Shown piece by piece: positions 1 through 10,696 of a DNA stretch of 64,000 bases; position 1 is the stretch's first letter; each line of letters begins with the position of its first letter. The position numbers and the translations under genes are program-made. Source of the DNA: Poecilobothrus nobilitatus. Taxonomy: Eukaryota; Arthropoda; Insecta; Diptera; Dolichopodidae. Location of the stretch: NCBI GenBank assembly GCA_947095535.1, contig OX352774.1, forward strand, positions 45,090,496 through 45,154,495, read 5' to 3'. The notes under the pieces are model-generated. The model did no database searches and was not told the origin of the DNA. It was given only the letters and a program-made list of their open reading frames with translations.

Positions 1-570
1 CTATGTTATTTTTTCTTTTTTTTTTAACAAAAATATCCATTTCTATTTCTATAATATTTAGTAAGTTTCTGATTTCTGTTATGAAATATAATTAGCTAAG
101 TCTGCCGAATTTTATATTAATAAAAAATTTTCGAATATTTTATGTTATACCAGTTCTACCGAAAATTTAGCTTAAAAATCTAAATTTCAACCTAAATAAA
201 TAAAACTATTTTAAAGTATGTTACGAAGCTTTTACCAGCTTTTATACTAATGAAAACAAAATCAAGAACAAAATCGGCCTATTATTTTTTTCTTATAAAT
301 ATCAGGTTTACTATAAACTTAGCTCACTCTCACTTTTTCACTTTCAGGCGTTTTAATTTTATTAAGAGTACCTATTTTTATTTTTTTTTTTTCAAAACAA
401 AGATTGAAAACGCCAACAGAAGATTAATAATTTATTTTTAATTTACCGCTGCGACCAGTTCATAATGGACGTGGCGGTCAAATTTAAAAATAAAAATTTG
501 CTGAATTTATTTTTATTGAAAATGTGTTTTTTAAGTATGTACTTTTACTTTTTTGACTGTACTCACTTTT

Positions 571-597
571 AATGAACGGTTTGTGTCTCTGGTAATA
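571..597 (+). repeat. Flank direct repeat, copy 1
   Basis: AATGAACGGT (571-580) is followed by TTGTGTCTCTGGTAATA (581-597). The first part recurs at 1300-1309. The 18-base string from 580 to 597 recurs exactly at 1342-1359. The family is not recognised. It lies about 40 bp left of an inverted-repeat arm, so both may belong to one degenerate element. Confidence 0.7.
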
Positions 598-638
598 CTT
601 CTAGTGGAAACGTGGAAAATTTGGTCACTCGTAATGGG

Positions 639-669
639 CCTTTCCACACGAGTAGTGTCCTCCTTCGTC
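639..669 (+). repeat. Inverted-repeat arm, left
   Basis: Bases 639-662 (starting CCTTTCCACACGAGTAG) are the exact reverse complement of 1242-1265, and similarity continues imperfectly to about 669. A 24-bp exact inverted match some 580 bp apart is not expected by chance in a 2-kb AT-rich region, the more so because this segment is relatively GC-rich. It could be the subterminal repeats of a degraded DNA transposon or MITE. I see no transposase and no clear target-site duplication. Confidence 0.7.
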
Positions 670-1236
670 ATTTTTTACTTTTACCCTCTTGGCTATAAAC
701 TAAATTTGTGGTGGGGATTTTTAGAAGTAATTTTTTAAACCAAAATTTTAGAGTTTAAAAATTTAGTCCACTAACACAAACAAAAACTCAAATAAAAATT
801 TTTATGAGGGTCAAAAAAATTTTATGTGTACATACGTTTCATTCTCGTTTGGAAAATTAAAGAAAAAAGTTTTTGAAACGGTCGCAGCAAATTTTAAAAA
901 GTAAAGTGATTTTTGATCTTTCACTTGATGAAATTATTAAAATATATTCTATTGACAAAAAGAAATTATGTGCACAGTACAGAGTTTATTCTATTTCTAG
1001 GTACATACATATATAATATACATTATTTAAAAATTACAGGCAACAAAATCTTATGTTACTTAAATACAAAAAAAAAATTATTTGTTTTATGCGTGCTTTT
1101 TTTTTATATTTATTATCTACCTCTCGCAACTAATTTTGTTTTAAAATGAAATATTTACACACACATATAAAAGTAACGACTATCGAGAGGAACAGTGTGG
1201 AAAAAAAATAAAAAAAAGAGGAAAGTAGTCACGAAA

Positions 1237-1265
1237 CGAAAGAGGACACTACTCGTGTGGAAAGG
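1237..1265 (-). repeat. Inverted-repeat arm, right
   Basis: GAGGACACTACTCGTGTGG and the following bases (1242-1265) are the exact reverse complement of 639-662. The arm is preceded by a purine-rich stretch (1199-1245). Together with the left arm it brackets about 580 bp of featureless AT-rich DNA. Confidence 0.7.
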
Positions 1266-1299
1266 ACCAATAATATTTACTAAATTTATTTATATTTTT

Positions 1300-1359
1300 A
1301 ATGAACGGTGTGTGTCTCTTGATAACACTTTGAGTCAAAGATTTGTGTCTCTGGTAATA
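1300..1359 (+). repeat. Flank direct repeat, copies 2 and 3
   Basis: AATGAACGGT at 1300-1309 leads into a degenerate GTGTGTCTCTTGATAA copy. A second copy at 1342-1359 matches 580-597 exactly over 18 bases. The two half-copies suggest a small local duplication of the same motif found at 571-597. Function is unknown. Confidence 0.65.
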
Positions 1360-1949
1360 AAATTTCAAATTATTAAATAAATATACAGAAAGATCATCAT
1401 TGCCAGTTTAGTTTACATTCAGTGTGAGTGTTTTATTATAGATATAAAATATATTTTTTTACATGTTGGCAAGGTCTCGCGAACATCTTGTGTATTATAT
1501 TATAGATAGCTCACATATTACCTCTTTGCCAATTTAACTTCCCATAATATTTACACGTACGACATATATGTACATAAAATGGTCAAACTATTCATATTTA
1601 CCTACGTCTATAACTGCAGTCGTCAGTTTTATATAGTTCAAAAATTTTATGTAACCTACAAATAATCTTAAATGAAGTTTCTAGCTCATCGAAGAAAAAA
1701 CATTTAAACTATAGAAATTGTCTAGGTAATTCAAAACTACGTACCTATTGAAAAATCCAGTAATATTAAAGGATGAAGTACCTGGGTCCAAAGATTACTT
1801 TTATTATTATAATTTTATTATAAAGCGAGAAAGAATACAGTTGCCTTTGTCAACTCCTAGATACCTGTACGAAACGTTAGTATGTGAGTAGATCAACAGG
1901 CATATTTACAAGTTACTATTTACATTAAAAGTTTTATTTACATACAACG

Positions 1950-2110
1950 TTAAAATCGTGAAAAAGCGACGGCAAATGGTAGAAGAAAGGTTTTAAGGTT
2001 GGGTATTTTCAAAATCCATTTTCAGGCGATATGAATTAGTTATGAGTTTCGGATTTCGTTTTTATTTTTGGAAATAGTGTCCCCTACACAAAAACTCTAT
2101 TTTTTGGTCA
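1950..2110 (+). repeat. Left array boundary with diverged first monomer
   Basis: Satellite homology begins at TTAAAATCGTGAAAAAG (from 1950), just inside the HindIII landmark of the monomer. The upstream bases (CATACAACG) replace the usual ATAAGC. The first unit is atypical: GCGACGGCAAATGG replaces TCAACGGGAAATGG, and GAAGAAAGGTTTTAAGG replaces the AAATCGATTTAAAG segment. From about 2005 it matches the array consensus. Such edge decay is usual where a terminal monomer no longer takes part in homogenisation. Confidence 0.85.
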
Positions 2111-2171
2111 AAATTCCTATTTTGAAGGAAAATATTCAGTTTTTACTGAAGAAGCAAAAATGATATCAAAA

Positions 2172-2179
2172 TAAGCTTA
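2172..2179 (+). other. Phased HindIII palindrome (representative)
   Basis: TAAGCTTA contains AAGCTT and occurs once in most monomers. It would give a 228-bp digestion ladder. A minority of units read TAAACTTA, TAAGATTA or TAATCTTA and would give multimers. Confidence 0.85.
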
Positions 2180-2335
2180 AAATCGTGAAAAATCAACGGG
2201 AAATGGTAGAAAAATCGATTTAAAGATTCGGCATTTTCAAAATCCATTTTCAGGCGATATAAATTAGTTATGAATTTCGGATTTCGTTTTTATTTTTGGA
2301 AATAGTGTCCCCTACACAAAAACTCTATTTTTTGG

Positions 2336-2353
2336 TCAAAATTCCTATTTTGA
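2336..2353 (+). other. Monomer hairpin 1 (representative copy)
   Basis: TCAAAAT-TCCT-ATTTTGA is a perfect 7-bp stem with a 4-nt loop. It recurs in most domain-A and domain-B monomers. In domain C the right arm is often ATTTTAAAG, which leaves only a 5-bp stem. Confidence 0.8.
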
Positions 2354-2362
2354 AGGAAAATA

Positions 2363-2378
2363 TTCAGTTTTTACTGAA
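2363..2378 (+). other. Monomer hairpin 2 (representative copy)
   Basis: TTCAGT-TTTT-ACTGAA is a perfect 6-bp stem with a 4-nt loop, 9 nt after hairpin 1. A variant TTCAGTT-TT-AACTGAA (for example near 3350 and 15555) extends the stem to 7 bp. Domains B and C often carry GCAGT or GCATT left arms that weaken it. Confidence 0.8.
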
Positions 2379-2388
2379 GCAGCAAAAA

Positions 2389-2396
2389 TGATATCA
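2389..2396 (+). other. Phased EcoRV palindrome (representative)
   Basis: TGATATCA contains GATATC, once per most monomers, about 10 bp before the HindIII site. Variants ATGATAACA, ATGATTTCA and ATGATATAA lack the site in a minority of units. Confidence 0.85.
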
Positions 2397-2829
2397 AAAT
2401 AAGCTGAAAATCTTGAAAAATCAACGGGAAATGGTAGAAAAATTGATTTAAAGATTGGGTATTTTCAAAATCCATTTTCAGGCGATATGAATTAGTTATG
2501 AGTTTCGGATTTCGTTTTTATTTTTGGAAATAGTGTCCCCTACACAAAAACCCTATTTTGTGGTCAAAATTTATATTTCAAAAGAAAATATTCGGTTTTT
2601 ACTGAAGAAGCAAAAATGATATCAAAATAAGCTTAAAATCGTGAAAAATCAACGGGAAATGGTAGAAAATTCGATTTAAAGATTCGGCATTTTCAAAATC
2701 CATTTTCAGGCGATATGAATTAGTTATGAGTTTCGGATTTCGTTTTTATGTTTGGAAATAGTGTTCCCTACACAAAAACTCTATTTTTGGTCAAAATTCC
2801 TATTTTGAAGGAAAATATTCAGTTTTTAC

Positions 2830-2991
2830 TGAAGAAGCAAAAATGATATCAAAATAAGCTTAAAATCTTGAAAAATCAACGGGAAATGGTAGAAAAATTG
2901 ATTTAAATAATGAAGAAGCAAAAATGATAACAAAATAAGCTTACAATCGTGAAAAATTAACGGGAAATGGTAGAAAAATCGATTTAAAGAT
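2830..2991 (+). repeat. 81-bp partial-monomer tandem duplication
   Basis: TGAAGAAGCAAAAATGATA occurs at 2830 and again at 2911, an 81-bp spacing, where the array otherwise repeats every 228 bp. The left unit runs through GATTTAAATAA and jumps back at 2910/2911. The homologous block at 5054-6563 lacks it, so it arose after, or was lost since, that larger duplication. Confidence 0.85.
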
Positions 2992-3633
2992 TCGGCATTT
3001 TCAAAATCCATTTTTAGACGATATCATTTAGTTATGAGTTTCGGATTTCGTTTTCATTTTTGGAAATATTGTCCCTTACACAAAAATTCCATTTTTTGGT
3101 AAAAATTCCTAAGAAAATATTCAGTTTTTACTGAAGCAGCAAAAATGATATCAAAATAAGCTTAAAATCGTAAAAAATCAACGGGAAATGGTAGAAAAAT
3201 CGATTTAAAGATTCGGTATTTTCAAAATCCATTTTCAGGCGATATAAATTAGTTATAAGTTTCGGATTTCGTTTTTATTTTTGGAAATAGTGTCCCCTAT
3301 AGAAGAACTCTTTTTTTTGGTCAAAATTCCTATTTTGAAGGAAAATATTCAGTTTTAACTGAAGAACCAAAAATGATATCAAAATAAGCTTAAAATCGTG
3401 AAAAATCAACGGGAAATGGTAGAAAATTCGAATTAAAGATTCGGTATTTTCAAAATTCATTTTCAGGCGATATAAATTAGTTATGAGTTTCGGATTTCGT
3501 TTTTATTTTTGGAAATAGTGTCCCCTAAACAAAAACTCTATTTTTTGGTCAAAATTCCTATTTTGAAGGAAAATATTCAGTTTTTACTGAAGAAGCAAAA
3601 ATGATATCAAAATAAGCTTAAAATCTTGAAAAA

Positions 3634-3797
3634 TCAACGGGAAATGGTAGAAAAAATGATTTAAATATTGGGTATTTTCAAAATCCCCTATAGAAGAACT
3701 CTTTTTTTTGGTCAAAATTCCTATTTTGAAGGAAAATATTCAGTTTTAACTGAAGAACCAAAAATGATATCAAAATAAGCTTAAAATCGTGAAAAAT
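3634..3797 (+). repeat. Monomer with about 65-bp internal deletion
   Basis: Spacing between successive TCAACGGG landmarks is 163 instead of 228. At 3680-3690 CAAAATCC joins directly to CCCTATAGAAG, removing the segment from ATTTTCAGG to TAGTGTC. A run of C shared by both ends gives short microhomology. Sequence to the right repeats 3296 onward at an offset of 391 (two monomers minus 65). Confidence 0.85.
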
Positions 3798-5053
3798 CAA
3801 CGGGAAATGGTAGAAAATTCGAATTAAAGATTCGGTATTTTCAAAATTCATTTTCAGGCGATATAAATTAGTTATGAGTTTCGAATTTCGTTTTTATTTT
3901 TGGAAATAGTGTCCCCTACACAAAAACTCTATTTTTTGGTCAAAATTCCTATTTTGAAGGAAAATAGTTTTTACTGAAGAAGCAAAAATGATATCAAAAT
4001 AAGCTTAAAATCTTGAAAAATCAACGGGAAATGGTAGAAAAATTGATTTAAATATTGGGTATTTTCAAAATCAATTTTCAGGCGATATGAATTAGTTATG
4101 AGTATCGGATTTCGTTTTTATTTTTGGAAATAGTGTCCCCTACACAAAAACTCTATTTTTTGGTCAAAATTCCTATTTTGAAGGAAAATATTCAGTTTTT
4201 ACTGAAGAAGCAAAAATGATATCAAAATAAGCTTAAAATCTTGAAAAATCAACGGGAAATGGTAGAAAAATTGATTTAAAGATTCGGCATTTTCAAAATC
4301 CATTTTCAGACGATATGAATTAGTTATGAGTTTCGGATTTCATTTTCATTTTTGGAAATATTGTCCCCTACACAAAAACTCCATTTTTTGGTAAAAATTC
4401 CTAAGAAAATATTCGATTTTTACTGAAGAAGCAAAAATGATATCAAAATAAGCTTAAAATCGTGAAAAATCAACGGGAAATGGTAGAAAAATCGATTTAA
4501 AGATTCGGCATTTTCAAAATCCATTTTCAGGCGATATGAATTAGTTATGAGTTTCGGATTTCGTTTTTATTTTTGGACATAGTGTCCCCTACACAAAAAC
4601 CTTATTTTGTGGTCAAAATTCATATTTTAAAAGAAAATATTCGGTTTTTAATGAAGAAGCAAAAATGATATCAAAATAAGCTGAAAATCGTGAAAAATCA
4701 ACGGGAAATGGTAGAAAAATCGATTTAAAGATTCGGCATTTTCAAAATCCATTTTCAGGCAATATAAATTAGTTATGAGTTTCGGATTTCGTTTTTATTT
4801 TTGGAAATAGTGTCCCCTACACAAAAACTCTATTTTTTGGTCAAAATTCCTATTTTGAAGGAAAATATTCAGTTTTTACTGAAGAAGAAAAAATGATATC
4901 AAAATAAGCTTAAAATCGTGAAAAATCAACGGGAAATGGTAGAAAAATCGATTTAAAGATTCGGCATTTTCAAAATCCATTTTCAGGCGATATAAATTAG
5001 TTATGAGTTTCGGATTTCGTTTTTATTTTTGGAAATAGTGTCCCCTACACAAA

Positions 5054-6563
5054 AACTCCATTTTTTGGTCAAAATTCCTATTTTGAAGGAAAATATTCAG
5101 TTTTTACTGAAGAAGCAAAAATGATATCAAAATAAGCTTAAAATCGTGAAAAATCAACGGGAAATGGTAGAAAAATCGATTTAAAGATTCGGCATTTTCA
5201 AAATCCATTTTCAGGCGATATAAATTAGTTATGAATTTCGGATTTCGTTTTTATTTTTGGAAATAGTGTCCCCTACACAAAAACTCTATTTTTTGGTCAA
5301 AATTCCTATTTTGAAGGAAAATATTCAGTTTTTACTGAAGCAGCAAAAATGATATCAAAATAAGCTGAAAATCTTGAAAAATCAACGGGAAATGGTAGAA
5401 AAATTGATTTAAAGATTGGGTATTTTCAAAATCCATTTTCAGGCGATATGAATTAGTTATGAGTTTCGGATTTCGTTTTTATTTTTGGAAATAGTGTCCC
5501 CTACACAAAAACCCTATTTTGTGGTCAAAATTTATATTTCAAAAGAAAATATTCGGTTTTTACTGAAGAAGCAAAAATGATATCAAAATAAGCTTAAAAT
5601 CGTGAAAAATCAACGGGAAATGGTAGAAAATTCGATTTAAAGATTCGGCATTTTCAAAATCCATTTTCAGGCGATATGAATTAGTTATGAGTTTCGGATT
5701 TCGTTTTTATGTTTGGAAATAGTGTTCCCTACACAAAAACTCTATTTTTTGGTCAAAATTCCTATTTTGAAGGAAAATATTCAGTTTTTAATGAAGAAGA
5801 AAAATTATAACAAAATAAGCTTAAAATCGTGAAAAATTAACGGGAAATGGTAGAAAAATCGATTTAAAGATTCGGCATTTTCAAAATCCATTTTTAAACG
5901 ATATCATTTAGTTATGAGTTTCGGATTTCGTTTTCATTTTTGGAAATATTGTCCCCTACACAAAAATTCCATTTTTTGGTAAAAATTCCTAAGAAAATAT
6001 TCGGTTTTTACTGAAGAAGCAAAAATAATATCAAAATTAGCTTAAAATCGTGAAAAATCAACGGGAAATGGTAGAAAAATCGATTTAAAGATTCGGCATT
6101 TTCAAAATCCATTTTCAGGTGATATAAATTAGTTATAAGTTTCGGATTTCGTTTTTATTTTTGGAAATAGTTTCCCCTATACAAGAACTCTTTTTTTTGA
6201 TCAAAATTCCTATTTTGAAGGAAAATATGCAGTTTTAACTGAAGAACCAAAAATGATATCAAAATAAGCTTAAAATCGTGAAAAATCAACGGGAAATGGT
6301 AGAAAATTCGAATTAAAGATTCGGTATTTTGAAAATTCATTTTCAGGCGATATAAATTAGTTATGAGTTTTGGATTTCGTTTTTATTTTTGGAAATAGTG
6401 TCCCCAACACAAAAACTCTATTTTTTGGTCAAAATTCCTATTTTGAAGGAAAATATTCGGTTTTTACTGAAGAAGCAAAAATGATATCAAAATAAGCTTA
6501 AAATCTTGAAAAATCAACGGGAAATGGTAGAAAAATTGATTTAAAGATTGGGTATTTTCAAAA
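5054..6563 (+). repeat. 13-monomer-spaced duplication, copy 2
   Basis: Copy of 2093-3683 without the 81-bp internal partial duplication. Scattered substitutions separate the copies, for example TCGGTTTTTACTGAAGAAGC near 6001 against TCAGTTTTTACTGAAGCAGC near 3121. This pair therefore looks older than the 15-25 kb pair. Confidence 0.8.
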
Positions 6564-6699
6564 TCCATTTTCAGGCGATATGAATTAGTTATGAGTTTCG
6601 GATTTCGTTTTTATTTTTGGAAATAGTGTCCCCTACACAAAAACTCAATTTTTTGGTCAAAATTCCTATTTTGAAGGAAAATATTCAGTTTTTACTGAA

Positions 6700-7720
6700 G
6701 AAGCAAAAATGATATCAAAATAAGCTTAAAATCTTGAAAAATCAACGGGAAATGGTAGAAAAATTGATTTAAAGATTGGGTATTTTCAAAATCCATTTTC
6801 AGGCGATATGAATTAGTTATGAGTTTCGGCTTTCGTTTTTATTTTTGGAAATAGTGTCCCCGACACAAAAACTTTATTTTTTGGTCAAAATTCCAATTTT
6901 CAAGGAAAATATTCGGTTTTTACTGAAGAAGCAAAAATGATATCAAAATAAGCTTAAAATCGTGAAAAATCAACGGGAAATGGTAGTAAAATCGATTTAA
7001 AGATTCGGCATTTTCAAATCCATTTTCAGGCGATATAAATTAGTTATGAGTTTCGGATTTCGTTTTTATTTTTGCAAATAGTGTCCCCTACACAAAAACT
7101 CTATTTTTTGGTTAAAATTCCTATTTTGAAGGAAAATATTCAGTTTTTACTGAAGAAGCAAAAATGATATCAAAATAAGCTTAAAATCTTGAAAAATCAA
7201 CGGGAAATGGTAGAAAAATTGATTTAAAGATTCGGCATTTTCAAAATCCATTTTCAGGCGATATAAATTAGTTATGAGTTTCGGATTTCATTTTCATTTT
7301 TGGAAATATTGTCCCCTACACAAAAACTCCATTTTTTGGTAAAAATTCCTAAGAAAATATTCGATTTTTACTGAAGAAGCAAAAATGATATCAAAATAAG
7401 CTTAAAATCGTGAAAAATCAAGGGGAAATGGTAGAAAAATCGATTTAAAGATTCGGCATTTTCAAAATCAATTTTCAGGCGATATAAATTAGTTATGAGT
7501 TTCGGATTTCGTTTTTATTTTTGCAAATAGTGTCCCCTACACAAAAACTCTATTTTTTGGTCAAAATTCCTTTTTGAAGGAAAATATTCAGTTTTTACTG
7601 AAGAAGCAAAAATGATATCAAAATAAGCTTAAAATCGTGAAAAATCAACGGGAAATGGTAGAAAAATCGATTTAAAGATTCGGCATTTTCAAAATCCATT
7701 TTCAGGCGATATAAATTAGT
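6700..7720 (+). repeat. 7-monomer-spaced duplication, copy 1
   Basis: The private variant TTTCGGCTTTCG near 6824 and the GACACAAAAACTTTATT unit just after it recur about 1586 bp to the right (near 8410 and 8449). The neighbouring GTTAAAATTCC and AATCAAGGGGAAATGG units also recur. The offset is seven monomers less about 10 bp. Block limits are approximate. Confidence 0.6.
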
Positions 7721-7849
7721 TATGAGTTTCGGATTTCGTTTTATTTTTGGAAATAGTGTCCCCTACACAACAACTCTATTTTTTGGTCAAAATTCCTATT
7801 TTAAAGGAAAATATTCAGTTTTTACTGAAGAAGCAAAAATGATATCAAA

Positions 7850-9623
7850 ATAAGCTTAAAATCTTGAAAAATCAACGGGAAAAGGTAGAAAAATTGATTT
7901 AAAGATTCGGCATTTTCAAAATCCATTTTCAGGCGATATGAATTAGTTATGAGTTTCGGATTTCGTTTTTATTTTTGGACATAGTGTCCCCTACACAAAA
8001 ACTCTATTTTTTGGTCAAAATTCCTATTTTGAAGGAAAATATTCAGTTTTTACTGAAGAAGCAAAAATGATATCAAAATAAGCTTAAAATCGTGAAAAAT
8101 CAACGGGAAATGGTAGAAAAATCGATTTAAAGATTCGGCATTTTCAAAATCCATTTTCAGGCGATATAAATTAGTTATGAGTTTCGGATTTCGTTTTTAT
8201 TTTTGGAAATAGTGTCCCCTACACAACAACTCTATTTTTTGGTCAAAATTCCTATTTTAAAGGAAAATATTCAGTTTTTACTGAAGAAGCAAAAATGATA
8301 TCAAAATAAGCTTAAAATCTTGAAAAATCAACGGGAAATGGTAGAAAAATTGATTTAAAGATTGGGTATTTTCAAAATCCATTTTCAGGCGATATGAATT
8401 AGTTATGAGTTTCGGCTTTCGTTTTTATTTTTGGAAATAGTGTCCCCGACACAAAAACTTTATTTTTTGGTCAAAATTCCAATTTTGAAGGAAAATATTC
8501 GGTTTTTACTGAAGAAGCAAAAATGATATCAAAATAAGCTTAAAATCGTGAAAAATCAACGGGAAATGGTAGAAAAATCGATTTAAAGATTCGGCATTTT
8601 CAAAATCCATTTTCAGGCGATATAAATTAGTTATGAGTTTCGGATTTCGTTTTTATTTTTGCAAATAGTGTCCCCTACACAAAAACTCTATTTTTTGGTT
8701 AAAATTCCTATTTTGAAGGAAAATATTCAGTTTTTACTGAAGAAGCAAAAATGATATCAAAATAAGCTTAAAATCGTGAAAAATCAACGGGAAATGGTAG
8801 AAAAATTGATTTAAAGATTCGGCATTTCCAAAATCCATTTTCAGGCGATATAAATTAGTTATGAGTTTCGGATTTCATTTTCATTTTTGGAAATATTGTC
8901 CCCTACACAAAAACTCCATTTTTTGGTAAAAATTCCTAAGAAAATATTCGATTTTTACTGAAGAAGCAAAATGATATCAAAATAAGCTTAAAATCGTGAA
9001 AAATCAAGGGGAAATGGTAGAAAAATCGATTTAAAGATTCGGCATTTTCAAAATCCATTTTCAGGCGATATAAATTAGTTATGAGTTTCGGATTTCGTTT
9101 TTATTTGTGCAAATAGTGTCCCCTACACAAAAACTCTATTTTTTGGTCAAAATTCCTATTTTGAAGGAAAATATTCAGTTTTTACTGAAGAAGCAAAAAT
9201 GATATCAAAATAAGCTTAAAATCGTGAAAAATCAACGGGAAATGGTAGAAAAATCGATTTAAAGATTCGGCATTTTCAAAATCCATTTTCAGGCGATATA
9301 AATTAGTTATGAGTTTCGGATTTCGTTTTTATTTTTGGAAATAGTGTCCCCTACACAACAACTCTATTTTTTGGTCAAAATTCCTATTTTAAAGGAAAAT
9401 ATTCAGTTTTTACTGAAGAAGCAAAAATGATATCAAAATAAGCTTAAAATCTTGAAAAATCAACGGGAAAAGGTAGAAAAATTGATTTAAAGATTCGGCA
9501 TTTTCAAAATCCATTTTCAGGCGATATGAATTAGTTATGAGTTTCGGATTTCGTTTTTATTTTTGGACATAGTGTCCCCTACACAAAAACTCTATTTTTT
9601 GGTCAAAATTCCTATTTTGAAGG
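7850..9623 (+). repeat. 17-monomer-spaced duplication, copy 1 (cut by gap)
   Basis: The block matches 11724-13497 at an offset of 3874 bp, seventeen monomers less 2 bp. Shared variants include GGGAAAAGGTAG, GGACATAGTG, TTTCGGCTTTCG (8411 and 12285) and TTATTTGTGCAAATAG (9101 and 12975). Copy 1 stops at the N run, so its true right limit is unknown. Confidence 0.85.
8286..9305 (+). repeat. 7-monomer-spaced duplication, copy 2
   Basis: Second copy of the block at 6700-7720, carrying the same run of private variants. It also lies inside the larger 3.87-kb duplicated block, so this ancestral sequence exists a third time near 12160-13180. Confidence 0.6.
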
Positions 9624-9823
9624 NNNNNNNNNNNNNNNNNNNNNNNNNNNNNNNNNNNNNNNNNNNNNNNNNNNNNNNNNNNNNNNNNNNNNNNNNNNNN
9701 NNNNNNNNNNNNNNNNNNNNNNNNNNNNNNNNNNNNNNNNNNNNNNNNNNNNNNNNNNNNNNNNNNNNNNNNNNNNNNNNNNNNNNNNNNNNNNNNNNNN
9801 NNNNNNNNNNNNNNNNNNNNNNN
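9624..9823. other. Assembly gap, 200 N
   Basis: Exactly 200 undetermined bases. A round number is typical of a scaffolding placeholder, so the true size is unknown. The left side ends in phase at TATTTTGAAGG and the right resumes at ACCAAAAATGATATC. In other monomers with ACCAAAAATG only about 24 bases separate these points. The real gap could therefore be about 24 bp plus any number of 228-bp units. Confidence 0.98.
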
Positions 9824-10440
9824 ACCAAAAATGATATCAAAATAAGCTTAAAATCGTGAAAAATCAACGGGAAATGGTAGAAAATTCGAATTAAAGATTC
9901 GGTATTTTCAAAATTCATTTTCAGGCGATATAAATTAGTTATGAGTTTCGGATTTCGTTTTTATTTTTGGAAATAGTGTCCCCTACACAAAAACTCTATT
10001 TTTTGGTCAAAATTCCTATTTTGAAGGAACATATTCAGTTTTTAGTGAAGAAGCAAAAATGATATCAAAATAAGCTTAAAATCTTAAAAAATCAACGGGA
10101 AAAGGTAGAAAAATTGATTTAAAGATTGGGTATTTTCAAAATCCATTTTCAGGCGATATGAATTAGTAATGAGTTTCGGATTTCGTTTTTATTTTTGGAA
10201 ATAGTGTCCCCTACACAAAAACTCTATTTTTTGGTCAAAATTCCTATTTTGAAGGAAAATATTCAGTTTTTACTGAAGAAGCAAAAATGATATCAAAATA
10301 AGCTTCAAATCTTGAAAAATCAACGGGAAATGGTAGAAAAATTGATTTAAAGATTGGGTATTTTCAAAATCCATTTTCAGGCGATTTGAATTAGTTATGA
10401 GTTTCGGATTTCGTTTTTATTTTTGGAAATAGTGTCCCCT

Positions 10441-10472
10441 CACAACAACTCACAAAACACAACACAAAACAC
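10441..10472 (+). repeat. CACAA-rich 28-bp expansion, site 1
   Basis: The usual CCCCTACACAAAAACTC is expanded by 28 bp to a run of CACAACAACT, CACAAAACAC and AACACAAAAC units. It looks like replication slippage of the ACACAAAA tract in one ancestral monomer, later spread by duplication. Confidence 0.9.
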
Positions 10473-10696
10473 AAAAACTCTATTTTTTGGTCAAAATTCC
10501 AATTTTGAAGGAAAATATTCAGTTTTTACTGAAGAAGCAAAAATGATATCAAAATAAGCTTAAAATCGTGAAAAATCAACGGGAAATGCTAGAAAAATCG
10601 ATTTAAAGATTCGGCATTTTCAAAATCCATTTTCAGGCGATATAAATTAGTTATGAGTTTCGGATTTCGTTTTTATTTTTGGAAATAGTGTCCCCT

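Larger units (their letters stand above)
1..1949. other. Non-satellite AT-rich flank of the array, no gene recognised
   Basis: This stretch lacks the 228-bp monomer. It is AT-rich with homopolymer T and A runs (near 16-25, 373-392 and 1201-1218) and short words such as GTACCT and TACCTA. Four plus-strand open frames of 61-78 codons (250-441, 553-738, 913-1149, 1195-1380) are rich in Phe, Tyr, Ile, Lys and Asn. They show no domain, no signal and no plausible codon bias, so I read them as chance frames in AT-rich DNA. I see no tRNA or rRNA. The only internal structure is the short direct and inverted repeats listed separately, which might be remains of a small mobile element. Bases 1381-1949 hold nothing I recognise. 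It is most likely intergenic DNA bordering the satellite. Confidence 0.75.
2093..3683 (+). repeat. 13-monomer-spaced duplication, copy 1
   Basis: This block matches 5054-6563 with an offset of 2961 bp before the 81-bp partial repeat and 2880 bp after it. Shared private variants include TTATGAATTTCGG (about 2269 and 5230), TTTATATTTCAAAAG (2570 and 5531) and the altered ATATCATTTAG unit (3020 and 5901). It ends at the deletion junction near 3683. Confidence 0.8.

Noticed and set aside
250..1380. Four plus-strand open frames in the flank (250-441, 553-738, 913-1149, 1195-1380)
   Set aside because: Short, AT-driven composition rich in Phe, Tyr, Ile, Lys and Asn, no domain, no splice or promoter context, and overlap with short repeats. 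Expected by chance in AT-rich DNA.
1..1949. tRNA, rRNA or small structured RNA in the flank
   Set aside because: No conserved B-box, anticodon arm or rRNA core sequence was recognised on either strand.
9563..9918. Long frames crossing the N run on both strands
   Set aside because: They exist only because undetermined bases contain no stop codon; both sides are satellite.
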